Shown here one piece after another: positions 6,936 to 12,745 of a DNA stretch of 13,998 nt. This DNA is from Gammaproteobacteria bacterium (GTDB lineage: Bacteria > Pseudomonadota > Gammaproteobacteria > GRL18). The position numbers and the translations under genes were made by a program. The stretch covers positions 1 through 13,998 of the forward strand of contig JALTKC010000380.1 of the NCBI GenBank assembly GCA_027076245.1. Direction: 5' to 3'. The notes beneath the pieces are model-generated. The model was not told the DNA's origin. It did no database searches and was given only the letters and a program-made list of their open reading frames with translations. How positions within the stretch are numbered: the first letter of the stretch is position 1; each line of letters starts with the position of its first letter.

Positions 6936-6938
6936 CCT

Positions 6939-8255
6939 ATGTTGAAAATATCATCCGGGGGGGGATATTTTTTTACAATTTGTTTGCTGTTTCTGGTATC
7001 TGCTCCTTTATCCAGTCTGGAGGCCCAGACCATACCCGAACCCATTAGCCTCGAATTTGCCCTGTCCAGGGCAGAACTGCCTGATTCACCGGAAATGATG
7101 AGCTTTTCAGCACAACAGCAGATAGCTCTGGCCGAACAGGACATTGCCCATGCCAATGAGGGGATCTATGTTTATATTAATGGCCGGCTTCGTTATGTTG
7201 AACCTTCCAAACTTGTACCTGCCTCCAAAACCAATGACAGTAAGCTCAGTCTGGATATTTCCAAACGCCTGTATGACTTTGGCCAGACCCGTTCTTTGAT
7301 TGATGCCAGTAAGGCTAATCTGGCATCAGTTAATGCTTTATACAGTGACTATCTGTCAAAACGAGTAGTTGCCATTATGCAGGCGTATTTTAATGTATTG
7401 CTGGCAGATATTATTTACAGTCGTTCCATGGAGGCCATGTCCATTGTTTATGTTCGGCTGGATAAACTGCGTTCTGAGTTTGAATTGAAAAAAATTTCAG
7501 ATATTGAACTATTAAAAGCTGAAAATGAATATCGTGAAATCCGCAGGGAACAGATGCAGGCACAAAGTGATCAGCGTCTGACACGGTTGCGGCTGGCTCA
7601 ACTGATCACGCCGGGGTATCTTCCCGAGCAACTGGAAGCCCCGGATCTGGAGCAACTGCACAGCTTATCTGTCAAGCGGGAACTGCCGGGTGTTGAATTA
7701 TTATATCAACAGGCATTTGAACAGAATCCCCGTCTCGTGGCACTGGAATACAAGCTGAAAGCTGCCCGCCTGAAAATTGAGGGTTTTCAGGCAGAAAAAT
7801 ATCCGGTCATTGAGGCAAAGCTACAGGCAGCAGACTATGCCAGAGAGTTAGGTACATCGGATAAATACCGCGCGGGCATTGAAGTCAGTATGCCTCTTTA
7901 TCAGGCCGGTCAGGAAAATGCCAGAATAAGACGCTCTATGGGTGAGCTGGTTCAGCTGGAGTCAGAGCGTCTGTTGACCCGTCAGGAAATTGAACAGCAG
8001 ATCCTGGAATTGTGGTTAAAAATCAGCGATCTAAAACGTCAGTTTGATGATCCCGATCTGGCTATAGATTATCGCGATCTCTATCTTGACAGAAGTCGGG
8101 CTTTATACGAGCTCGAGGTGACCAGTGATCTGGGGGATGCCATGGTTAAACTCAGTGATGCCCAGCTCTTTAAAGCTCAGACCGTTTTTGAACTGGCCAT
8201 AAACTGGGCTAAACTGGATGCCCTGGTCGGCAATTCAATGAACTACTATAAATAA
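6939..8255 (+). CDS. TolC-family outer-membrane efflux protein
   Basis: A 438-residue outer-membrane channel subunit. The N terminus is a signal peptide whose hydrophobic core (YFFTICLLFLVSAPL) starts directly after a Ser-Gly-Gly-Gly stretch encoded by eight consecutive G bases. The mature protein has the two-fold repeated, Ala/Leu/Glu-rich helical hairpins of outer-membrane efflux proteins: LRYVEPSKLVPASKTNDSKL then DISKRLYDFGQTRSLIDASK in the first half, and the matching LQAADYARELGTSDKYRAGI and EVSMPLYQAGQENARIRRSM in the second. Such proteins assemble as trimers reaching across the periplasm. The ATG lies 3 bp after the SoxW-like stop with no ribosome binding site of its own, so translation is probably coupled. 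The closest partner is the short adaptor gene downstream. Confidence 0.88.
   Translation: MLKISSGGGYFFTICLLFLVSAPLSSLEAQTIPEPISLEFALSRAELPDSPEMMSFSAQQQIALAEQDIAHANEGIYVYINGRLRYVEPSKLVPASKTNDSKLSLDISKRLYDFGQTRSLIDASKANLASVNALYSDYLSKRVVAIMQAYFNVLLADIIYSRSMEAMSIVYVRLDKLRSEFELKKISDIELLKAENEYREIRREQMQAQSDQRLTRLRLAQLITPGYLPEQLEAPDLEQLHSLSVKRELPGVELLYQQAFEQNPRLVALEYKLKAARLKIEGFQAEKYPVIEAKLQAADYARELGTSDKYRAGIEVSMPLYQAGQENARIRRSMGELVQLESERLLTRQEIEQQILELWLKISDLKRQFDDPDLAIDYRDLYLDRSRALYELEVTSDLGDAMVKLSDAQLFKAQTVFELAINWAKLDALVGNSMNYYK
6957..6964 (+). repeat. G8 homopolymer in the tolC start region
   Basis: Eight consecutive G bases lie 18-25 nt inside the TolC-family gene, followed three bases later by a run of seven T. 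They encode part of Ser-Gly-Gly-Gly before the signal-peptide core. Gain or loss of one base would shift the frame before the mature protein. Confidence 0.9.
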
Positions 8256-8271
8256 TCTCCACCCATTAATT

Positions 8272-8304
8272 CCCTCTCCCTCCGGGAGAGGGTTAGGGTG
8301 AGGG
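8272..8304. repeat. REP-like palindrome between tolC and the adaptor gene
   Basis: CCCTCTCCC (8272-8280) and GGGAGAGGG (8284-8292) form a perfect 9-bp stem around TCC, followed by the tail TTAGGGTGAGGG. This hairpin plus tail looks like an intergenic palindrome that I know to be dispersed in many gammaproteobacterial genomes. It has no T-run, so it may stabilise the upstream mRNA or reduce read-through rather than terminate fully. Confidence 0.8.
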
Positions 8305-8331
8305 CTAATATGAGAGGAAAGGGGAGTCTTT

Positions 8332-8862
8332 ATGAACATTTATTTCTTGAAATATATTTTATTGCTTTTACTTACCTTTTCCACAGGCATCGCTTATCCA
8401 GAGACTCAGTCTAATCTGTTCCCCATATCATCAGCCATATCATCAGGTGTTATAAAAAAAATCCATGTAACAGAAGGGCAAACCGTCAATAAAGGTGACT
8501 TGTTATTTGAATTTGATGATCGTCTTATTAACAGTAATCTTGAAGAAGCTCAGGCCAATGTGCGCATGGCCAGCCTGAAAACCAGTGAAGCTAAGAAAGA
8601 GGTTGAGCGTTCTATAGAGCTTTATGAACGTACGGTACTCTCTGATTACGACCTGCAGCAGTCCAAAGTCAAATATCGGGAAGCACAGGCTGAACTGGCT
8701 CAGGCTAAAAACAGGCTGGTACATGTCCAGTGGGATAAGGATTACAGCAAAGTCTATGCTCCTTTTAAAGCCCAGGTTAAGACATTAAAATGTTATTCTG
8801 GCTGTTATGTTAATAATAATTTTTCCACTCAAACCATTCTTATTCTAGAAAAAATTCCCTGA
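8332..8862 (+). CDS. Short HlyD/RND-type periplasmic adaptor
   Basis: A 176-residue exported protein with a signal peptide (about residues 1-22). The first lipoyl half-motif, SSGVIKKIHVTEGQTVNKGD (37-56), is followed by FEFDDRLINSNL. An antiparallel helical hairpin spans about 64-133 and a second lipoyl half, YSKVYAPFKAQVKTL (138-152), closes the domain. Only the hairpin and lipoyl domains of a membrane-fusion protein are present. The beta-barrel and membrane-proximal domains that make family members 300-400 residues long are missing, yet the protein ends cleanly without sign of frameshift. The second lipoyl half contains CYSGC (Cys154, Cys158), unusual for adaptors. AGGAAAGGGGAG precedes the ATG. 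It probably works with the TolC-family protein upstream; no pump gene is in the window. Confidence 0.78.
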   Translation: MNIYFLKYILLLLLTFSTGIAYPETQSNLFPISSAISSGVIKKIHVTEGQTVNKGDLLFEFDDRLINSNLEEAQANVRMASLKTSEAKKEVERSIELYERTVLSDYDLQQSKVKYREAQAELAQAKNRLVHVQWDKDYSKVYAPFKAQVKTLKCYSGCYVNNNFSTQTILILEKIP

Positions 8863-8933
8863 ATTCAGGTTTATCGCTTAACACTCCGGTTTTCTTTTAC
8901 TGATCAGTTCTGTAAATATAAAAGATAATGCTA

Positions 8934-8963
8934 TTGCAAATGAGAAGCGTTCTCATTTATAAT
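8934..8963 (+). promoter_or_regulatory. Fur-controlled promoter of the porin gene
   Basis: TTGCAA (8934-8939) and a perfect TATAAT (8958-8963) are separated by 18 bp. The interval is filled by an inverted repeat, AAATGAGAA-GCG-TTCTCATTT (8938-8958). Its core TGAGAAG-C-GTTCTCA follows the 7-1-7 Fur box layout (TGATAAT-N-ATTATCA) with compensating G/C changes. A repressor bound there would block RNA polymerase directly, so expression is expected to rise under iron limitation. The leader would be about 25 nt. Confidence 0.8.
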
Positions 8964-8995
8964 TCTGGCTTTCTAATAAATATAAGGAGAGAGTT

Positions 8996-10231
8996 TTGAA
9001 TTTATACCGCAAATTATTTTTATTCAGTTCGATTATTCTGGTCAGTTTTCAGGTGAGTGCAGCTAAAACCCCGTCATTAGAGGAAATGTGGCAGCTTATT
9101 CAGCAGCAGCAGAAAACCCTGGAAGCACAGAAGGCAGAAATTGCCCGTTTAAAGCAGGCTGCCCGGCAAAATGAAGAAAAAATTGAAGCCACCACTGTAG
9201 CTCTTGAAGAAACTGAAAATACCTATGGCAAGGCAGCAGAGTGGTTTAATAAAACCTCCATAGGTGCCTATGGTGAAATGCATTATAACAATCTGGATAA
9301 TAAGACCAAAGGGCTTGATGATAAAAAGGAGCTGGATCTCCACCGTTTTGTTATGTTCCTTGATCATGAATTCAGTGATGACCTGAGGTTTTATTCAGAA
9401 CTTGAAGTTGAACACAGCTCCAGCGGTGATGGAGAAAATGGTGAAGTCGCCGTTGAGCAGGCTTATATAGAATATGACTTAAATGATAATCATACTGCTA
9501 AAGCCGGTATGATTTTAATGCCCTTTGGTATTCTTAATGAAACCCATGAGCCAACCACTTTTTATGGAACAGAGCGTAATGTTATAGAAACCAATATTAT
9601 ACCGACAACCTGGAATGAAGGTGGTATTGGATTAAGCTCTCACTTTGAAAATGGTTTAAGTACGGATATTTATGTGACTTCTGGACTGTATCTGAAAGAA
9701 TCAAAAAACTTCAAAATTCGTAAAGGGCGTCAGGGTGTTTCCAATGCTTATGCAGACTCACTGGCTTATACGGGTCGTATAAAATATACCGCCATTCCAG
9801 GTCTGGAACTGTCTCTGACTGGCATGTATCAGGACGATTACAATCAGGATAGAACCGCTAGCTCTGACAGCTTAACCGGGTATGAAACCCATGCGGTTTA
9901 TTCTATAGATAAATTTAAAGTTATTGCGCTTTATGCCAACTGGTCACTGGATGGTGATGCCGCCAAAGCTCTTGGCGCTGACAAACAGGATGGCTGGTAT
10001 ATTGAACCTTCCTATAAGTTTACAGAAAAACTCGGTGTATTTGCCCGTTATAATGAATGGGATAATACGGCTGGCGGCAATGGTGATTCTAAATATAAAC
10101 AAACGGATTTTGGTCTGAATTACTGGCTTGATGAAGGTGTTGTATTAAAAGCCGATTATCAGAATCAGAGTGCCCCCAATGGTGAGAATGAGTACGATGG
10201 CTTTAATCTGGGTTTAGGTTATCAGTTTTAA
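8996..10231 (+). CDS. Outer-membrane porin with N-terminal coiled coil (OprO/P-like)
   Basis: A 411-residue exported beta-barrel protein. I use the TTG start at 8996: AAGGAGAG lies 5-7 nt upstream, and only this start gives the signal peptide (residues 1-23, cleavage near VSAA); the next in-frame ATG would remove it. After the signal comes a coiled coil (LEEMWQLIQQQQKTLEAQKA and following, about 28-75). Alternating beta strands follow, ending in the barrel signal GFNLGLGYQF with C-terminal Phe. Segments such as GAYGEMHYNN, RFYSELEVEH, VEQAYIEYDL and KAGMILMPFG resemble phosphate-selective-porin-like proteins, but substrate cannot be deduced. The Fur box suggests a role under iron limitation or in metal uptake. 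TTG, weaker than ATG, may lower output. Confidence 0.85.
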   Translation: MNLYRKLFLFSSIILVSFQVSAAKTPSLEEMWQLIQQQQKTLEAQKAEIARLKQAARQNEEKIEATTVALEETENTYGKAAEWFNKTSIGAYGEMHYNNLDNKTKGLDDKKELDLHRFVMFLDHEFSDDLRFYSELEVEHSSSGDGENGEVAVEQAYIEYDLNDNHTAKAGMILMPFGILNETHEPTTFYGTERNVIETNIIPTTWNEGGIGLSSHFENGLSTDIYVTSGLYLKESKNFKIRKGRQGVSNAYADSLAYTGRIKYTAIPGLELSLTGMYQDDYNQDRTASSDSLTGYETHAVYSIDKFKVIALYANWSLDGDAAKALGADKQDGWYIEPSYKFTEKLGVFARYNEWDNTAGGNGDSKYKQTDFGLNYWLDEGVVLKADYQNQSAPNGENEYDGFNLGLGYQF

Positions 10232-10264
10232 TCCTGGCCATTAACAAAACACATTTTAATTTGA

Positions 10265-10296
10265 AAAATCATCAGACAGGGAAGTCTGATGATTTT
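10265..10296 (+). terminator. Hairpin between the porin and FMN-binding genes
   Basis: AAAATCATCAGAC (10265-10277) pairs perfectly with GTCTGATGATTTT (10284-10296) around AGGGAA. The 13-bp stem begins 33 bp after the porin stop and ends in T-rich sequence (TTTTATC). It may be a partial terminator that lowers downstream expression or an mRNA-stabilising hairpin. The alternative ATG at 10289 for the next gene is buried in the right arm. Confidence 0.6.
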
Positions 10297-10309
10297 ATCA
10301 GAGGGATTT

Positions 10310-10915
10310 ATGAAAATTATTTTAACGTTTTTAATGACTGGAGCATTATTTGTTCTGGTAAATGTAAACACCTATGCAAAAGGTGTCTATCAAAGTAATT
10401 CAGCGTTTATTGATGAGGTTTTTAATGATCCGACAATAAAACCTAAAATGCTTTGGCTAACCGGTGATGTAAAGGCCGGGGCTGTAAAAATTCTGGGTGA
10501 AAAACCCCGGCAGTTGCGGGTCCGTTACTGGCGAAAGCAACAGAAAACCGCCTGGATTCTGGAAGCCATTGGCAAAACCAAACCCATTACGGTCGGTCTG
10601 GTTATTGATGCGGGTAAACTGCAGCGAGTTAAAGTGCTGGCCTTTAGAGAAACTAGAGGCTGGGAGGTTAAAGAAGATTTTTTTCTGGATCAGTTTTCCC
10701 AGCGTACACTGACTCCGGAACTGCAGCTGGATAAGTCTATAGACGGCATTACCGGTGCGACCTTATCGGTCAGAGCATTAAAAAAACTGGCCCGTCTTGC
10801 TCTGTTTTATCATCAGCAGGTGCTTTTAAAAGCGCACTTAAACCTAAATAAATCAGTTGAACCTACTGCGAATGTCCATAGCACTGAATCTACAAGGCTT
10901 TCCAGAACATTTTGA
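10310..10915 (+). CDS. Periplasmic FMN-binding-domain protein (flavinylated)
   Basis: A 201-residue exported flavoprotein. I place the start at 10310 because GAGG lies 5 nt upstream and the product opens directly with a signal peptide (MKIILTFLMTGALFVLVNVN, about residues 1-24). An ATG 21 bp upstream would add MILSEGF and sits inside a hairpin. The FMN-binding domain runs over about 85-165, with KPITVGLVIDAGKLQRVKVL and the motif DGITGATLS. By analogy with NqrC/RnfG-type domains, Thr151 is the expected attachment site for FMN transferred by ApbE; no apbE is in the window. A role in extracytoplasmic electron transfer, perhaps with the PepSY protein that follows, is inferred. The last 24 residues (178-201) are encoded by the left arm of a palindromic element and are probably not ancestral. 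Confidence 0.83.
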   Translation: MKIILTFLMTGALFVLVNVNTYAKGVYQSNSAFIDEVFNDPTIKPKMLWLTGDVKAGAVKILGEKPRQLRVRYWRKQQKTAWILEAIGKTKPITVGLVIDAGKLQRVKVLAFRETRGWEVKEDFFLDQFSQRTLTPELQLDKSIDGITGATLSVRALKKLARLALFYHQQVLLKAHLNLNKSVEPTANVHSTESTRLSRTF

Positions 10916-11020
10916 CTTCACCCGTAGGGTGGCTACGAATAAAGCCAAAATAACCTGTAAATCCTTGTATCTTCAGCACTCTGATCATTCTCGCTACGTT
11001 TCAACTGATTTATTTAGGTT
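10841..11020. mobile_element. 180-bp palindromic MITE-like element
   Basis: The ends AACCTAAATAAATCAGTTGA (10841-10860) and TCAACTGATTTATTTAGGTT (11001-11020) are perfect inverted copies. Symmetry continues inward, imperfectly, over the whole interval: for example TACAAGGCTTTCCAG (left) against TACAAGGATTTACAG (complement of right), and ATTTTGACTT against ATTTTGGCTT. The centre is CACCCGTAGGGTG with CGTAG/CTACG. No transposase is encoded, so it would move in trans. TTAA occurs at both borders (10838-10841 and 11019-11022), which could be a target duplication but is also part of the repeat. The left half is the 3' end of the FMN-binding gene and supplies its stop. Confidence 0.8.
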
Positions 11021-11052
11021 AAAAGAGAGCTAATAAAAAAGACCGTTAAATT

Positions 11053-11847
11053 ATGTCAAAAAGAAAACATAAGCATAAAAATAAAGGGCGTTTACTGCCT
11101 TTTATAAAATTACACCGCTGGTCTGGTCTTGTTAGTCTGATACTGGTGATAATACTATCAATAACCGGTATTTTACTTAATCATACTCAGGAACTGCGAT
11201 TAAAAAATCACTATGTAAAAAATACATTGTTGTTAAACTGGTATGGTATTCGTCTGCCTGAACAACAAAGTTTTTTTAAGTTAGGTTTTCATAAGCTGGT
11301 ACAGGTAGGGCATAAGGTTTATTTAGACAATAAATTGCTGGCTGATGATGCCCTAAGGCTGATAGGTGGTGTTGAGATGGAGGATTATCTGTTTATTGCT
11401 ACTGAAAATAGGGTCTGGCTGTTAACTCTGGATGGAGGGCTTATTGAAACATTAACCCCTGAGCAAAATCTGCCTGTTCCCATTGCCTCTGTTTATAAGA
11501 GTCATACACAGAATAATTCAATGATTATTATTCAAAGTCATAATAAATATTTTACCAGTTATGATGATTACCTGAGTTGGACAGATATTAAACCTGATAA
11601 TTTAAAACCTGTCGCCAGAAAGAGGTTGAAACATTTGTCTGAAACCGAAAGAGAGCCTTATTATCAACAATGGCTGGGCAACAAACTCAGTCTGGAGACG
11701 GTGGTTCTTGACTTACATTCAGGACGCATTTTAGGTCAGGCCGGTGTTTTTATTATGGATCTGGCTGCATTTAATTTATTGCTTTTATCGGCCAGTGGTT
11801 TCTGGATATGGTTTAAGCGCTCCAGAAAACGTATCCGGCACCGCTAA
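11053..11847 (+). CDS. PepSY-type membrane protein
   Basis: A 264-residue protein of the PepSY-associated transmembrane type. A very basic N terminus (SKRKHKHKNKGRLLP) precedes a first membrane segment in LHRWSGLVSLILVIILSITG (about 20-39), followed by ILLNHT, the usual family entry. A periplasmic domain of about 190 residues follows. A second membrane segment (FIMDLAAFNLLLLSASGFWIW, about 234-254) ends in basic residues KRSRKRIRHR. Relatives occur with iron-uptake and FMN-binding-domain genes and are thought to help extracytoplasmic flavin or iron reduction, which fits the flavinylated protein and Fur-controlled porin upstream. No clear ribosome binding site precedes the ATG; insertion of the palindromic element just upstream may have changed its translation or promoter. 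Confidence 0.8.
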   Translation: MSKRKHKHKNKGRLLPFIKLHRWSGLVSLILVIILSITGILLNHTQELRLKNHYVKNTLLLNWYGIRLPEQQSFFKLGFHKLVQVGHKVYLDNKLLADDALRLIGGVEMEDYLFIATENRVWLLTLDGGLIETLTPEQNLPVPIASVYKSHTQNNSMIIIQSHNKYFTSYDDYLSWTDIKPDNLKPVARKRLKHLSETEREPYYQQWLGNKLSLETVVLDLHSGRILGQAGVFIMDLAAFNLLLLSASGFWIWFKRSRKRIRHR

Positions 11848-11861
11848 TAAATGATTGGCCA

Positions 11862-11890
11862 TTTACATTCACTCAACGAATCACTAAACT
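11862..11890 (+). promoter_or_regulatory. Candidate promoter for the sulfur-globule-type gene
   Basis: TTTACA (11862-11867, five of six to the -35 consensus) and TAAACT (11885-11890, four of six to the -10) are spaced by 17 bp. They would give a leader of about 55 nt. The -10 is weak, so an activator or another sigma factor may be involved. Confidence 0.35.
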
Positions 11891-11903
11891 GAAAGCACGC
11901 TTT

Positions 11904-11954
11904 ATGAATTCATTCAGATATACAACACAGAAATTAAAAGGTGGTGGAAAATGA
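11904..11954 (+). other. Possible 16-codon leader peptide
   Basis: An ATG at 11904 opens a frame encoding MNSFRYTTQKLKGGGK, whose TGA (11952-11954) overlaps the ATG of the sulfur-globule-type gene as ATGA. The Gly codons come from the AGGTGGTGG that also serves as ribosome binding site for the main gene. It has no good binding site of its own; translation is unproven. Confidence 0.2.
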
Positions 11955-12631
11955 AAAAACGATTATTATGTGCAGCAATAATAAACAGTGTTATCGTTAT
12001 GTCATCCGCCCAGGCTGCGTTCTGGGATGATGGTGACTCTAATACCAACTGGGACGGCAGAGCTTATAATAATATGTATAATGATGCTTATGGTAATGTC
12101 TATAGCCGTGGCTGGGGTGACGGCAGTATGGACAGTGATATGGATGGTGATATAGAAATTACCATTAAATCCCGTTTTCGTGGCCGTGGCCAGGGTAATG
12201 CCCGTAGTTCCGCTTATGGGAATGCCTATGGCAATACTTTAAACAACTGGGATAATAATTATCGGACCTATGGTTATAATTATTATGATAACCGTGGTTA
12301 TTATGCGCCTTATGGTTATGTTCCACCCGTACCTGCCCCTGTATCTGCGAGAGAACAGCAGATAAAGGCTGCACAGCATCAGGCTGCAAAAATGAAAGCC
12401 GCGGAAGTACAGGCGGCCCGGGTAAAAGCGGCACAAATGAAAGCCGCGGAAATGAAGGCTGCAGAGGTTCAGGCAGCCAGAGTAAAAGCAGCCCAGATGA
12501 AGGCGGCGGAAATGAAAGCGGCTGAAGTACAGGCAGCCCGGGTAAAAGCAGCCCAGATGAAAGCGGCAGAAATGAAGGCGGACGAGGTTCAGGCTAACAA
12601 AACAAAAGCAACACAGATGAAAGCAGAATAA
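11951..12631 (+). CDS. Sulfur-globule-family secreted protein with 20-residue tandem repeats
   Basis: A 226-residue exported structural-type protein. A signal peptide (1-22, cleavage after AQA) precedes a Gly/Asn/Tyr/Trp/Asp-rich domain (23-132) with FWDDGDSNTNWDG, GWGDGSMDSDMDGDIEITI, SRFRGRGQGNARSSAYGNAY and YYAPYGYVPPVPAP. This composition and order resemble sulfur globule proteins, which coat periplasmic sulfur inclusions. The tail (148-226) is unusual: three identical repeats of MKAAEVQAARVKAAQMKAAE and a fourth diverged, shortened one. Each has a five-residue sub-period (hydrophobic-K/Q-A-A-polar) and should be helical or filamentous. AGGTGG lies 7-12 nt before the ATG. It follows the PepSY gene after 103 bp and is followed by REP-type hairpins. 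An alternative is a general secreted Gly/Tyr-rich structural protein. Confidence 0.72.
   Translation: MKKRLLCAAIINSVIVMSSAQAAFWDDGDSNTNWDGRAYNNMYNDAYGNVYSRGWGDGSMDSDMDGDIEITIKSRFRGRGQGNARSSAYGNAYGNTLNNWDNNYRTYGYNYYDNRGYYAPYGYVPPVPAPVSAREQQIKAAQHQAAKMKAAEVQAARVKAAQMKAAEMKAAEVQAARVKAAQMKAAEMKAAEVQAARVKAAQMKAAEMKADEVQANKTKATQMKAE
12392..12628 (+). repeat. 60-bp in-frame tandem repeats in the sulfur-globule-type gene
   Basis: Copies start at 12392, 12452, 12512 and 12572 (the last is 57 bp and diverged). At protein level the first three are identical, but their codons differ at third positions (GCC/GCG/GCA/GCT for Ala, AAA/AAG for Lys). The repeats are therefore not a fresh duplication, and the peptide is apparently under selection. 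Confidence 0.93.
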
Positions 12632-12637
12632 CTTTCC

Positions 12638-12715
12638 GGGAGCGTGGGCATCCTGCCCACGTCAGCCAGCCGGATTGTGCGTTATTTCTGATGCGGGCAG
12701 GATGCCCGCACTCCC
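12638..12715. repeat. REP-type pair of inverted hairpins
   Basis: CGTGGGCA-TCC-TGCCCACG (12643-12661) and TGCGGGCA-GGA-TGCCCGCA (12692-12710) are two perfect 8-bp hairpins in opposite orientation. Outer GGGAG (12638-12642) and CTCCC (12711-12715) pair across the unit. The two arms resemble a widespread bacterial intergenic repeat. It lies between the convergent sulfur-globule-type gene and the GGDEF-EAL gene and probably serves as their shared 3' boundary. Confidence 0.85.
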
Positions 12716-12745
12716 AGGTTTAAGAGGTAAACGGATGGACACCAA

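Noticed and set aside
10289..10309. Earlier ATG for the FMN-binding gene
   Set aside because: It lies inside the right arm of a perfect hairpin and has no ribosome binding site; the ATG at 10310 has GAGG upstream and starts a standard signal peptide.
12165..12436. Reverse-strand frames rich in His/Tyr/Ile opposite the sulfur-globule-type gene
   Set aside because: They are shadows of the low-complexity Gly/Tyr/Asn coding sequence.
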